DNA of 26,736 bases, taken from JAZKFR01 sp040386295. GTDB lineage: Bacteria; Pseudomonadota; Gammaproteobacteria; Burkholderiales; Rhodocyclaceae. Every line of letters starts with the position of its first letter. Position 1 is the stretch's first letter. Shown one piece after another: positions 7,355 to 16,449 of this stretch. The stretch covers positions 1 through 26,736 of the forward strand of contig JAZKFR010000181.1 in NCBI GenBank assembly GCA_040386295.1, read 5' to 3'. The translations under genes were made by a program, and so were the position numbers. The notes below the pieces were generated by a model that was given only the letters and a program-made list of their open reading frames with translations, was not told where the DNA came from and did no database searches.

Positions 7355-9508
7355 TTAGCGAACGTTGAGCGATTCGGTCACGATTTTGGGCGTGATGAAA
7401 ACCAGCAATTCCGTTTTATCGTCGATTTTCTCAGTGTTTCTGAACAAGGCGCCGATAAACGGCAAATCACTAAAGAACGGAATACGGTTTGTACTATCAA
7501 ACTGATTCAAGGTGTAGACGCCCCCAATCACCACGGTGCCGCCGTTCTCGACCAAAACTTCGGTTTTGATGTGCTTGGTATCGATTGCCACACCTGAACC
7601 CGTCGATAAGGTGGTGTTTGGTGTGTCCTTATTCACGTCCAGCGTCATCGTGATTTGACCGTCTGGTGTGATTTGCGGCTTTACCCTGAGCGCTAAGCTG
7701 GCTTTTCTGAACGACACGCTGGTGGCGCCGGAGCTGGTTGCTTGCTGGAAGGGGATTTCAACGCCCTGCTCAATCAGCGCTTCGACTTGGTTCGCGGTCA
7801 TCACGCGTGGGCTTGAGATGACTTTGCCTCGTCCATCCGCTTCGAGCGCCGAAATTTCCATATTCAAAAACTGTGTTCTGGCCGCGTTGAAGAGGATGAA
7901 AGAAAGTGCGCCAGCCCGACCCGAGCGCGGTGCTGCCGGTAGGTTGACGTTCATGCCATCGGTCGCAAAATTAGGCTGCGTTGAAACCTGACCTGTTTGA
8001 AATCCAGTCGATCCCAAACCTGCTCCCACAGTGAATAAGCCGCTTGCTGGGCTGCGTGAACCTGTGCTGATTGTGTGTCCGCCCCCTCCCATCTCATTAA
8101 AGCCGAGCCGTACGCCTAAGTTTTTGCTGAAGCTATCGGAGGCCTCGACAATTCTTGCTTCAATCAGTACTTGCCGAACGGGCAGGTCGACTTTGGCAAT
8201 GAGTTGCCGAACATCTTCCAAGCGGCTGGGTGTGTCTTGGACGAATAGCATGTTAGTCCGCGCATCGACGACCGCGCTGCCGCGCTTGGAAAGCATGCGC
8301 TGGGTGCTGTCAGTTAATAACTTCTGAATCGCGTCGGCTTTTTGATAGTTCAGCTGAAAGCTTTCCGTGTGTACCGGTTCAAGGTCGCCGATTTGGGCGC
8401 GCGATTCAAATTCCAGCTTTTCTTTGGTCGTGAGCTCGTCACGTGGGGCAACTAAGATGACGTTGCCGTTCTTGCGCATGTCTAACCCTTTTTGCTGCAT
8501 GATGATGTCCAACGCTTGATCCCAGGGCACGTCTTTCAGAATCAGCGTGATCGAACCATTCACCGAATCGCTGACGACCATGTTAAGACCGGTGAATTCG
8601 CCGATGACTTGCAGTAAGCGACGTACATCAACATTTTGAAAATTAAGGGATAATTTTTCTCCTTGGTAGCCGCCGCGTGTGCCTTGAACCAATTTGTTTG
8701 GGTTCTCGATGATCGGCATCAGTTCAATGACAAATTGCTTGTCCGTTTGATAGGCGTTGTGCTCCCAAAGTCCGCGTGGGCTGATCGTAATGCGTGCGTT
8801 CTCGCCTTGCTGGATCGTGTTCACGGTGGTGACGGGCGTGGCGAAATCGGTCACGTCTAAGCGTTTGCGCAAGCCGTCTGGGACGTTCATTTTGACGAAA
8901 TCGACGACCAGGTTCGCGCCCTGTTGTCGCACGTCAATGCCTGCATTGGCTTCGTTAAGATCAACGGTAATGCGTGCTTCACCGTTTTTGCCTCGGCGGA
9001 ATGAAATGTCACGAATGCTGTTAAATCCCTGAGCTAGGCGCGCTTCGGAGAAGTTAGTGCTTTGTTGGCTTGTTTTGTCTGTTTGTGCGCTCGGTGTTAG
9101 CAGCAGAATTAAGTTTTTTTGATCCAAGGTCGCCGTATAAGACATTGGCTTGCTTAGATTGAGAATGAGGCGTGTGCGTTCATCTGTCTCGATGATATTC
9201 GTGCTACGCAAATCGCCTTCATTAAAAGCCTGACTAGATTTGCCCAAGGCATTACTCATGTTGGGAAAATCGAGCGCAATGCGCGCTGGTTTTGCAATGC
9301 TGAATCCGGTAGGCAGTCCGAGCAGGGGGTTTTTAAACGTCAGCTTGACGTTGAGTACCCCGCCTTGTTGCGCAACATTGATCGACTCGATGGCGTTGTC
9401 TCGTTGGTTGGTGTTCTGATTAACAGCTGTTTCTTGTGCATAGGCCATATTCAGCGAGAGTAGGCTGGCGCTCAGTAAGGCTAAGCAGTGCTTCGTTACT
9501 ACGTTCAT
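7355..9508 (-). CDS. pilQ: Type IV pilus secretin PilQ
   Basis: PilQ forms the outer-membrane ring through which the type IV pilus passes. The 717-residue protein starts with a Sec signal peptide (about 1-24, ending AYAQ). It then has one or two AMIN-type peptidoglycan-binding domains (about 35-265, for example LDFPNMSNALG and VDLNEANAG), the secretin N0/N1 region (about 290-440, KLSLNFQNVDVRRLLQVIGEFTG), and the secretin core to the C-terminus, including GRGKVISSPRVMTANQ, GVEIPFQ, and the TELLVFITPKIV end. It overlaps pilP by 4 bases, and its neighbours supply the alignment complex that positions it. The length is typical for beta- and gammaproteobacterial PilQ. Identification is certain. 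Confidence 0.97.
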   Translation of the reverse strand: MNVVTKHCLALLSASLLSLNMAYAQETAVNQNTNQRDNAIESINVAQQGGVLNVKLTFKNPLLGLPTGFSIAKPARIALDFPNMSNALGKSSQAFNEGDLRSTNIIETDERTRLILNLSKPMSYTATLDQKNLILLLTPSAQTDKTSQQSTNFSEARLAQGFNSIRDISFRRGKNGEARITVDLNEANAGIDVRQQGANLVVDFVKMNVPDGLRKRLDVTDFATPVTTVNTIQQGENARITISPRGLWEHNAYQTDKQFVIELMPIIENPNKLVQGTRGGYQGEKLSLNFQNVDVRRLLQVIGEFTGLNMVVSDSVNGSITLILKDVPWDQALDIIMQQKGLDMRKNGNVILVAPRDELTTKEKLEFESRAQIGDLEPVHTESFQLNYQKADAIQKLLTDSTQRMLSKRGSAVVDARTNMLFVQDTPSRLEDVRQLIAKVDLPVRQVLIEARIVEASDSFSKNLGVRLGFNEMGGGGHTISTGSRSPASGLFTVGAGLGSTGFQTGQVSTQPNFATDGMNVNLPAAPRSGRAGALSFILFNAARTQFLNMEISALEADGRGKVISSPRVMTANQVEALIEQGVEIPFQQATSSGATSVSFRKASLALRVKPQITPDGQITMTLDVNKDTPNTTLSTGSGVAIDTKHIKTEVLVENGGTVVIGGVYTLNQFDSTNRIPFFSDLPFIGALFRNTEKIDDKTELLVFITPKIVTESLNVR

Positions 9509-10023
9509 TTTTGCGGCTCCTTTTCTTGTAGCGACAACGCGCTTTCTCGTTCAACCCAGTCGCCAGAAGCGTCTTGAACTAGCTCTCTCAGGCTGATGCT
9601 GTCGTCGGAAATTTTGGTGATTAAGCCGAAGTCCTGCCCCAAATAATTGCCAACTTTGACTTGGAACAAAGCTTCTTCTGCCTGAATTAACGCGTATCCA
9701 ATCTTATTTCTGAGTAAAAGGCCGACGTATTTAAGCGATCCCAGCGGATAAGATTCCAGCGGTTCCTTAGTTCGGTTCTGGTCGGGCTGTAGGCCGCTGC
9801 CACTTTTTTTCTGTTCTGGTTCGATTTTGCCGATTTTAAACGGGTCAGTTAAATTGGCCGCGTCGTAACTAATGGGTTCGTAAGCTTTTACCTCGGGCAG
9901 GGCAGGTATCTTCCGCACGCTATCTTGTCCTGCTTCTTTCATCCATTGATTTAGATCTTGATGTTCGTTTGCCGTACAGGCAGACAGAGCTAGGCTGGTG
10001 AGCAGTACGATAGCTGGCCTCAT
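9505..10023 (-). CDS. pilP: Type IV pilus inner-membrane lipoprotein PilP
   Basis: PilP links the inner-membrane PilN-PilO complex to the periplasmic part of the PilQ secretin. The 172-residue product begins with a lipoprotein signal ending in the lipobox LSAC (Cys16). A flexible stretch follows, then the small beta-rich PilP domain (about 75-160) with YPLGSLKYVGLLL and GYALIQAEEALFQVKVGNYLGQDFG. Its ends overlap pilO and pilQ by 4 bases each. Size, lipobox and position all agree. Confidence 0.95.
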   Translation of the reverse strand: MRPAIVLLTSLALSACTANEHQDLNQWMKEAGQDSVRKIPALPEVKAYEPISYDAANLTDPFKIGKIEPEQKKSGSGLQPDQNRTKEPLESYPLGSLKYVGLLLRNKIGYALIQAEEALFQVKVGNYLGQDFGLITKISDDSISLRELVQDASGDWVERESALSLQEKEPQK

Positions 10024-10682
10024 TTTTTAGCCCCCTGGGCTGCTTTCTTCTGTTTGGCGACTTCTTCTTGATCCAGATAGCGGAAGGTTTTAGTCGTGGC
10101 ATCAAAGAGCAGGCTGCTATCTTTACTTTGGCTGTTAGCGCTAATCGAGATGTTGTTGAGCGTCACAATGCGCGAAAGTCGGCCAATGTCCCCAGCAAAT
10201 GCGCCGAAGTCGTGGTAGCTGCCGGTCAGTCTTACGGCAATCGGTAGTTCGGCGTAGAACTCTTTCATGACTTCTTGGCCGGGTTTGAATAAATCAAACT
10301 GTAGCCCGCGTCCCATGCCAGCCTGATTGATTTCTACGAGCAAAGATTCGACTTCGGATTTGTTCGGCAGTTGTTTTAAAAGTGCACCAAACGAGCGGTT
10401 TATTTCATTAAGTTGTTGGTTATAAAGATCTAGATTTAGCGCCTGTGATTTCTTGCTGCTGTACTCTTCTTTGAGTTTGATTTCTTCTTCGTGTTTAGCA
10501 TCCAGCGCTGATAGCTCGTCGCTCAAAACAAACCACCAGCCTGCGAGTAGGACAAAGAAAAAAATAACGAATAGCAGAGCCAGTCGCGGCAGTGTGGGCC
10601 AAGTGCCAATATCGCGGCCTAATCCTTGAAAATCTTCGAGAATGGCTTTGGGATTGATCGTGCGTTGCGACGCCTCCATCAT
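10020..10682 (-). CDS. pilO: Type IV pilus alignment protein PilO
   Basis: PilO is a bitopic inner-membrane protein that pairs with PilN in the pilus alignment subcomplex. The 220 residues show a short cytoplasmic N-terminus with WPTLPRLALLF, one transmembrane helix (about 33-52), a periplasmic coiled coil (about 55-105, rich in Glu, Lys and Leu), and a ferredoxin-like domain with the typical GLQFDLFKPGQE, FYAELPIAVRLTGSYHDFGAF and RIVTLNNISIS. The C-terminus is a Lys/Ala tail. It overlaps pilN and pilP by 4 bases each; two adjacent Met codons leave the start uncertain by one residue. Confidence 0.95.
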   Translation of the reverse strand: MMEASQRTINPKAILEDFQGLGRDIGTWPTLPRLALLFVIFFFVLLAGWWFVLSDELSALDAKHEEEIKLKEEYSSKKSQALNLDLYNQQLNEINRSFGALLKQLPNKSEVESLLVEINQAGMGRGLQFDLFKPGQEVMKEFYAELPIAVRLTGSYHDFGAFAGDIGRLSRIVTLNNISISANSQSKDSSLLFDATTKTFRYLDQEEVAKQKKAAQGAKK

Positions 10683-11290
10683 TGCCCCCCTTGCTTTTGA
10701 TTGCCGCTAGTTTTTTTGGCGCCACTGCGTTTGAGCATGTCCTCGGTCTTTTCTCGCTTAATTAAGGCAGTCATGTTGAATTCGTTGAGACGGCGTTTAT
10801 CGACGGTGATGGCTTTAATCTCAAGTAACACCGGTTTTTCTAACCAAAGCGAGCTTTCGATGTTGCGCATCAAATTGGAGACGCGGGCATTAGAGGAGGC
10901 ATAACCTCTCAGCGTGATCAGTTGCCCATCTTGTTTGAGGTTGCGTAGTGTTATGCCTTCGGGTGTTTGTTTGGTTAACTCGCTGAGTAGGCGCACGGCT
11001 TCTGCGCGATCACGTTGTAGTGATTCAATGACTTCTTTGCGTTCGAGCAAGGCCTGGGTCTGGCTTTTGAGTTCGGTAATTTGCTTGATTTGCTTGTCTA
11101 GTTTGCTGATGCCTTGGCGTAGCAGCTCGTTTTGGTCGTTTTGGCTACTGCTATAACTTGAGACAACCGTGTACGCGAGGAAAACAATCAGAACCGCTAA
11201 GGCGGTGATCAGACCAGCGCGGCTATAGAACTGCTGCCGTAGCGCCTTCCGCTTAATCTCTCGGTGCGGGAGTAGATTGATACGAATCAT
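10679..11290 (-). CDS. pilN: Type IV pilus alignment protein PilN
   Basis: PilN binds cytoplasmic PilM through its short N-terminus and PilO in the periplasm. The product begins MIRINLLPHREIKRK, the PilM-binding INLLP motif diagnostic of PilN. It then has one transmembrane helix (about 22-42), a coiled coil (about 45-95) and a periplasmic domain with GITLRNLKQDGQLITLRGYAS. The open frame runs 10 codons further upstream, but the ATG at 11290 gives the family N-terminus and an ATGA overlap with the pilM stop, so 203 residues is the right form. The C-terminal tail is Lys/Gly/Gln-rich. Confidence 0.95.
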   Translation of the reverse strand: MIRINLLPHREIKRKALRQQFYSRAGLITALAVLIVFLAYTVVSSYSSSQNDQNELLRQGISKLDKQIKQITELKSQTQALLERKEVIESLQRDRAEAVRLLSELTKQTPEGITLRNLKQDGQLITLRGYASSNARVSNLMRNIESSLWLEKPVLLEIKAITVDKRRLNEFNMTALIKREKTEDMLKRSGAKKTSGNQKQGGQ

Positions 11291-12363
11291 GCGTCGAATC
11301 TCCTCAGGGCTAGGCCGCATGCGACCATAAGAGATGGTGCGTCAGTGAGGATGTTTCTACTGCGTATCCGATCTGAAATACTCATTTCGGCAAAAGGATT
11401 GGCGACCATCGTTTTGATTTGTGTGCGAGTGGCGATGGCTTGGTCTGCGCCTGGCGAGATGGCGCCTCCGACCAAAATAATGAGGTCGATTTGGCTAAAT
11501 TGAGTCGAGGTGAAGAAGAACTGTAAGGCTCGCGACGTTTCGAGCGCCATGTTTTCGAGGTAGGGGTTGAGTAGTTCGGTGGTGTAGCTGTCAGGGAGTC
11601 TTTGTGCGCGTTTTGCAGCTTCTGCTTCCTCAAAACTCATGCTGTAAAGACGGGCGATGTCCTGGGTGAGTTGATTCCCGCCAAAAGCTTGTTCTCTTAC
11701 GTAGAGTGCTTGGTCGTCGCGCAAGACGGTGAGATTCGTGACATTCGCACCGATGTCGATTAGGGCGATGATTTTGCCTTGGGTGCCGCCGGGTATTTTT
11801 TTCTTGACCAAATCGAAGGCAGATAAAACGGCGTAGGACTCGACGTCCATAATAATCGGCTTAAGCCCTGCTGCTTCGGCAACGGCGACGCGATCCTCTA
11901 TTTTTTCTTTGCGCGAGGCGGCGATTAGAACCTCGATTTCGCCGTCGTCTGAAGGCGTTGAGCTGAGCACTTGAAAATCCAAGGCGACTTCGTCGAGCGC
12001 AAACGGAATGTATTGGTTCGCTTCGGACTCGACTTGCAGCTCCAGCTCGTCTTCGCGCAGGCCGGCTTGAACCATGATTTTTTTGCTGATGACAGTGGCT
12101 GTCGGTAAGGCAAGCGCAACTTGTCTGGTTGAGCTGCCCAATTTTTTCCAAGCACGCTTGACGGTCTCTACCGTCGCTTCCAAATTGACGATGTTGCCGT
12201 CGGCGACCGCGTCTTTTGGCAGCATTTCAATGAGATAGCGTTCAAGTCGATAAGCTTCTTTGCCGTGGCGGGCAAGCTCGACCATCTTGACCGATGATGA
12301 GCTAATGTCCAAACCAATGACAGCAGGTGCCTGGGTGCCGAAAACAGGGAAGTTGAATCGCAA
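11287..12363 (-). CDS. pilM: Type IV pilus assembly ATPase-like protein PilM
   Basis: PilM is a cytoplasmic actin-fold protein that binds ATP and the PilN N-terminus, linking the assembly motor to the envelope complex. The 358 residues show the phosphate-1 loop GLDISSSSVKMVEL (about 17-30), an ALPTATVISKKI segment, the second phosphate loop ALIDIGANVTNLTVL, and the adenosine loop LILVGGAISPG. The start is a TTG with AAGGG about 9 bases upstream; no in-frame ATG exists before the upstream stop. It is first in pilMNOPQ and diverges from uvrB. In many relatives a penicillin-binding protein gene stands opposite pilM, so that neighbour differs here. Confidence 0.95.
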   Translation of the reverse strand: MRFNFPVFGTQAPAVIGLDISSSSVKMVELARHGKEAYRLERYLIEMLPKDAVADGNIVNLEATVETVKRAWKKLGSSTRQVALALPTATVISKKIMVQAGLREDELELQVESEANQYIPFALDEVALDFQVLSSTPSDDGEIEVLIAASRKEKIEDRVAVAEAAGLKPIIMDVESYAVLSAFDLVKKKIPGGTQGKIIALIDIGANVTNLTVLRDDQALYVREQAFGGNQLTQDIARLYSMSFEEAEAAKRAQRLPDSYTTELLNPYLENMALETSRALQFFFTSTQFSQIDLIILVGGAISPGADQAIATRTQIKTMVANPFAEMSISDRIRSRNILTDAPSLMVACGLALRRFDA

Positions 12364-12713
12364 GATGCTGGCCCTTTTAGCTAAAAAATCTTTTTATGAT
12401 CTGCACTTAGGCGCGATATGTCTAATCTGCTTTAGATGCTAGCAACAACTATAGGCGGTGTAAAGTGATTTGCAGATGCTCGTGGCGATAGCGAAATGTG
12501 CGCGCGAGTAAGCCTTGGTGTTTGCCTGACGACTACCCTGCTGGTTTAAAGCGCTCTGTGCCGAAGTGCGCCTGACCTGCTGCTGGTGCGAGGAGCTGAT
12601 CAAGTGGCTACTTTGCCGCGCGGGCTACAATCCTTCCGTTTTTGCGGCGCATGTACCCTGCATCGATCTTTTACCGATCTCTGCGCTGCCTCTTTCCTCG
12701 ATTGGAGTTTATT
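12364..12713. other. Divergent intergenic region pilM / uvrB
   Basis: These 350 bases must hold the promoters of both pilM and uvrB. A TACAAT hexamer (12626-12631) could be the uvrB -10, but no convincing -35 lies at the right distance. No SOS-type CTGT-N8-ACAG box was seen. No gene is supported here. Confidence 0.4.
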
Positions 12714-14771
12714 TTGTCTGCTCAGCATGCCCCCCCCTCTGGGGTCTCGTCTTTTGTCTGTTTTGAGGGGAGTCCTTTCCGTTTGTATCAAAATTTTGCG
12801 CCTGCCGGCGATCAACCGACGGCGATTACCCAGTTATGCGATGGCTTAGCGGACGGCCTCTCGTTTCAAACTTTATTAGGCGTTACCGGCTCGGGCAAAA
12901 CCTTCACCATGGCCAATGTGATCGCGCGTAGTGGACGCCCGGCCTTGGTTCTTGCGCCGAATAAAACCTTGGCAGCGCAGCTGTACGCAGAGTTTCGCGA
13001 GTTTTTCCCGGATAACGCAGTTGAGTATTTCGTTTCTTATTACGACTATTACCAGCCTGAAGCCTATGTGCCGGCACGCGATTTGTTTATTGAGAAAGAT
13101 TCGGCGATCAATGAGCACATTGAGCAAATGCGCTTGTCTGCGACCAAGAGTTTGTTAGAGCGCCGTGATTGCATCATTGTCGCCACGGTTTCGTGTATTT
13201 ACGGAATCGGTGATCGTGATGCGTATCAGAAAATGATTTTGATGTTGCGCGTCGGTGATCGTATCGGGCAGCGTGATGTGATCCAGCGTTTGGTTGAGAT
13301 GCAGTATGAGCGCAACGAAATCGAGTTTCAGCGCGGTACTTTTCGCGTGCGCGGGGATGTGATCGATGTTTTTCCTGCCGAGCATGCCGAGCAGGCGATT
13401 CGGATTGCTTTGTTTGACGACGAAGTCGAGAGTTTGCAGCTTTTTGACCCGCTGACGGGGCATTTGCAGTCTAAATTGCTGCGCTTTACCGTTTTTCCTT
13501 CTTCGCATTACGTAACGCCTCGGGCGACCGTTTTGCGTGCTATCGAAGAGATTAAAAAAGAACTGCGTGAGCGGATCGATTTTTTTAATCGTGAAAATCG
13601 TTTGGTTGAAGCACAGCGCATCGAGCAGCGCACGCGCTTTGATTTGGAGCTGCTCGACCAGCTGGGTTTTTGTAAAGGCATCGAAAATTATTCGCGCTAT
13701 TTGTCTGGCCGTCAGGCGGGCGAACCGCCGCCGACTTTGCTCGATTACTTGGCCGACGATGCGCTGATGTTGATTGATGAATCGCATGTTGCGATCCCGC
13801 AAATTGGCGCGATGTACAAAGGTGACCGTTCGCGTAAAGAAAATTTGGTGGACTACGGTTTCCGTCTGCCTTCGGCGCTGGATAACCGTCCTCTCAAATT
13901 TATTGAGTACGAACAGTTGATGCGACAAACGATTTTTGTTTCGGCGACGCCTTCTGAATACGAGCGGACGCATCAAGGGCAAGTGGTAGAGCAGGTGGTA
14001 CGACCGACGGGCTTAATCGATCCGCAGATTATTATTCGACCTGCTCTGTCGCAAGTGGACGATCTCTTATCTGAGATTCGCTTGCGTGTTGGTTTGAATG
14101 AACGTGTTTTGGTGACGACGCTGACGAAGCGGATGTCAGAAGAGCTGACCGATTATTTGGGCGAACATGGTGTGCGTGTGCGTTACTTGCATTCGGACAT
14201 CGATACTGTGGAGCGTGTTGAAATCATTCGTGATTTGCGTCTAGGCAAGTTCGACGTATTGATCGGAATCAATTTGTTACGCGAAGGCTTAGACATTCCC
14301 GAGGTCTCGCTCGTTACGATTCTCGACGCGGATAAAGAAGGCTTTTTACGCTCTGAGCGTTCTTTGATCCAGACCATCGGACGTGCGGCGCGTCATTTGA
14401 ACGGCACCGCTATCCTTTATGCGGATCGAGTCACTGATTCAATGCGGCGGGCTATTGATGAGACCACGCGGCGACGTGATAAGCAACGTTGCTTTAACGA
14501 GCTGCACGGTATTACGCCGCAAGGGGTGGCAAAAGGAATCAAAGATATTATCGATGGCGTGTACAACGCCGATAACGTGCAGCAAGAGCGGCTTGTTGCG
14601 CAGCAGCAAGCACGGTACGACGTGATGAGTGAGCAAGAAGGGGCGCGCGAAATCAAGCGCCTGGAAAAACTCATGTTTGAGTCCGCGAAAAACCTTGAGT
14701 TCGAGCAAGCTGCGGCAGCGCGCGATGCCCTGCTACAGCTCAAAGCCAAGCTCCTCGGCGTGCCAAATTAG
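12714..14771 (+). CDS. uvrB: Excinuclease ABC subunit B
   Basis: UvrB is the central helicase-like subunit of nucleotide excision repair: it is loaded by UvrA, verifies the lesion and recruits UvrC. I start at a TTG (12714) with GGAG 6 bases upstream. This gives 685 residues, close to the family norm; the frame extends 24 codons upstream but that part looks non-coding. Motifs in order: Walker A GVTGSGKT at 56-63; the damage-probing beta-hairpin region YYDYYQPEAYVPARDLFIEKD; the Walker B-like LMLIDESH; the helicase motifs ATPSEYE and VLIGINLLREGLDIPEV; QTIGRAARHLNG; and a C-terminal UVR domain (KLMFESAKNLEFEQAAAARD) that contacts UvrC. All key residues appear intact. Confidence 0.97.
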   Translation: MSAQHAPPSGVSSFVCFEGSPFRLYQNFAPAGDQPTAITQLCDGLADGLSFQTLLGVTGSGKTFTMANVIARSGRPALVLAPNKTLAAQLYAEFREFFPDNAVEYFVSYYDYYQPEAYVPARDLFIEKDSAINEHIEQMRLSATKSLLERRDCIIVATVSCIYGIGDRDAYQKMILMLRVGDRIGQRDVIQRLVEMQYERNEIEFQRGTFRVRGDVIDVFPAEHAEQAIRIALFDDEVESLQLFDPLTGHLQSKLLRFTVFPSSHYVTPRATVLRAIEEIKKELRERIDFFNRENRLVEAQRIEQRTRFDLELLDQLGFCKGIENYSRYLSGRQAGEPPPTLLDYLADDALMLIDESHVAIPQIGAMYKGDRSRKENLVDYGFRLPSALDNRPLKFIEYEQLMRQTIFVSATPSEYERTHQGQVVEQVVRPTGLIDPQIIIRPALSQVDDLLSEIRLRVGLNERVLVTTLTKRMSEELTDYLGEHGVRVRYLHSDIDTVERVEIIRDLRLGKFDVLIGINLLREGLDIPEVSLVTILDADKEGFLRSERSLIQTIGRAARHLNGTAILYADRVTDSMRRAIDETTRRRDKQRCFNELHGITPQGVAKGIKDIIDGVYNADNVQQERLVAQQQARYDVMSEQEGAREIKRLEKLMFESAKNLEFEQAAAARDALLQLKAKLLGVPN

Positions 14772-14870
14772 GGTGGAGCCTTAGGTTTTCGTCTCGTCTC
14801 GACTGCTTTGCCCTGTGTTGGACTGGCTTTCTTGACCGAGCGTCGTGTTGATACGTGAGTGCCCTAATCC

Positions 14871-14899
14871 TTTCGGAGCGCTGAACAAATCGGTATGAT
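14871..14899 (+). promoter_or_regulatory. Candidate promoter for the tyrosine phosphatase gene
   Basis: TTTCGG, a 17-base spacer and a good TATGAT -10 (14894-14899) lie about 80 bases before the phosphatase ATG. The -35 is poor. The rest of the uvrB-phosphatase gap shows no gene and no clear uvrB terminator. Confidence 0.28.
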
Positions 14900-14975
14900 C
14901 GACCTCGATTTCTGGTTTCCGTCACATTTACGGTGTCGGATTGATTAAGCCGAGAAGCAAAGGCGATAGCGGACG

Positions 14976-15455
14976 ATGATTAAAATCTTGTTTGTATGTA
15001 TGGGCAACATTTGCCGATCGCCGACAGCAGAAGGGGTTCTGCGCCACTTTTTGCGTGAAAGAAAAATGGACGATCAGGTCTTGGTCGATTCTGCGGGAAC
15101 CCATGGTTACCACGTTGGCGAAGCGCCCGATGCACGTACTCAGCGCGCAGCAGCACTCCGTTCTTATGATCTTTCTGCTTTGCGCGCGCGTAAATTTACA
15201 GCCCAGGACATTGAGGACTTCGATTTTGTTTTGGCGATGGACAAAAATAATTTGGAAGTGATTAAACGCCTTTGTCCACCTGAACGATATGAGCGTTTAG
15301 GGCTGTTTATGCATTATGCCGAACGCTTTGAAGACGATGAAGTGCCTGATCCCTATTATGGCTTGGGCCATGATTTTGATTTGGTACTTGATATGGTTGA
15401 GGATGCTGCGCAGGGCTTGATTAAAGCCTTGGAGAAGCGTTTAAAGTCGAAGTAG
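14976..15455 (+). CDS. Low-molecular-weight protein tyrosine phosphatase
   Basis: This is a cytoplasmic LMW-PTP that dephosphorylates phosphotyrosine; bacterial members often act on tyrosine kinases of exopolysaccharide export or on other regulators. The active-site loop CMGNICRS is at residues 8-15 (nucleophile Cys8, Arg14) directly after the first beta strand, and the general-acid Asp lies in VPDPYYG (about residue 127). The length of 159 residues is standard. In many betaproteobacteria this gene stands upstream of iscR; here the next gene is folD. No tyrosine kinase or polysaccharide operon is visible in the window, so the substrate is unknown. Confidence 0.95.
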   Translation: MIKILFVCMGNICRSPTAEGVLRHFLRERKMDDQVLVDSAGTHGYHVGEAPDARTQRAAALRSYDLSALRARKFTAQDIEDFDFVLAMDKNNLEVIKRLCPPERYERLGLFMHYAERFEDDEVPDPYYGLGHDFDLVLDMVEDAAQGLIKALEKRLKSK

Positions 15456-15561
15456 ATAAATTTTTTTGCGCGCGCTTGGGTGCTCTTCCTGGGCTGCCAG
15501 GATGCTTCCCACGCCTCGTTTTTTCTTCCTTTTGATTTTCTTACCCACTGATATTGACTTA

Positions 15562-16449
15562 ATGACAGCAAAAATTCTTGACGGTAATGCTTTGGCGCAA
15601 AAACTACGCGCAGATTTTAAAATTCGTGCTGACGCTCTGGCGCTGCACGACAGCCGGCCTGGCTTGGCAGTGATCCTGGTCGGCGAAGATGCCGCATCTC
15701 AGGTCTATGTCCGTAACAAAGTGAATGCTTGCGCGCAAGCCGGATTTTATTCGGAAAAAATCAGTTATCCGCTCGATGTAGCGCCGAAGTTGGTACTCGA
15801 TAAAATCGCGGAGCTCAACGCCAATCCGGCAATTCATGGCATTTTGGTGCAGTTGCCGTTGCCCAAGCAATTTGATGCCGATGCTGTACTCGCGGCGATT
15901 CTGCCGAGTAAAGATGTTGATGGGTTTCATGCGGAGAATGTTGGCGCACTGATGCAAGGTCAGCCCCGCTTTATCCCCTGTACACCTCATGGCGTGATGG
16001 AGTTTTTTGCTGACGCCGATGTCGATTTGCGTGGACAAGAAGTGGTTGTTGTCGGGCGTTCAAATATCGTTGGAAAACCTATGGCGCTGCTCTTACTCAA
16101 CGCCGGTGCTACGGTCACTGTGTGTCATTCGCAGACACGAAATTTAAGTGAGCATACGCGGCGTGCCGATATTCTGATCGCAGCGGTTGGCCGTCCTAAT
16201 TTCATTACGGCGGACATGGTCAAGCCCGGTGCGCTCGTGATCGACGTTGGAATCAATCGGGTATCCGATGCAAACACGGCGGGCGCGAGCCGTCTATGCG
16301 GCGACGTCGATTTCGTCGCAGTCAGCCAGCTGGCGTCGATGATTACGCCAGTGCCGGGAGGCGTTGGCCCAATGACGATTACGATGCTGTTGGCCAACAC
16401 CTTGGCTGCGGCTGAGCGTGCTGCAAGAACGCAGGAGCGCAGCTTATGA
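15562..16449 (+). CDS. folD: Bifunctional methylene-THF dehydrogenase / methenyl-THF cyclohydrolase
   Basis: FolD oxidises 5,10-methylene-THF with NADP and hydrolyses methenyl-THF to 10-formyl-THF, the one-carbon donor for purine synthesis and initiator-tRNA formylation. I start at the ATG at 15562 (295 residues, MTAKILDGNALAQKL); the frame extends 32 codons upstream but that part is not conserved-looking. Seen: YVRNK with catalytic Lys53, QLPLPKQF, KDVDGFHAENVG with the Asp pair at 118 and 120, the NADP loop GRSNIVGKP (165-173), and PGGVGPMTITMLL near the end. It overlaps purE by 4 bases (ATGA), so the two are co-translated, and both serve purine synthesis. No strong ribosome site precedes the chosen start. 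Confidence 0.96.
   Translation: MTAKILDGNALAQKLRADFKIRADALALHDSRPGLAVILVGEDAASQVYVRNKVNACAQAGFYSEKISYPLDVAPKLVLDKIAELNANPAIHGILVQLPLPKQFDADAVLAAILPSKDVDGFHAENVGALMQGQPRFIPCTPHGVMEFFADADVDLRGQEVVVVGRSNIVGKPMALLLLNAGATVTVCHSQTRNLSEHTRRADILIAAVGRPNFITADMVKPGALVIDVGINRVSDANTAGASRLCGDVDFVAVSQLASMITPVPGGVGPMTITMLLANTLAAAERAARTQERSL

Noticed and set aside
12364..12713. SOS (LexA) box upstream of uvrB
   Set aside because: I looked for CTGT-N8-ACAG and found none in the gap.
13155..13982. 275-codon open frame antisense to uvrB
   Set aside because: Shadow of uvrB codon usage; Arg/Gln/Asn-rich without any motif.
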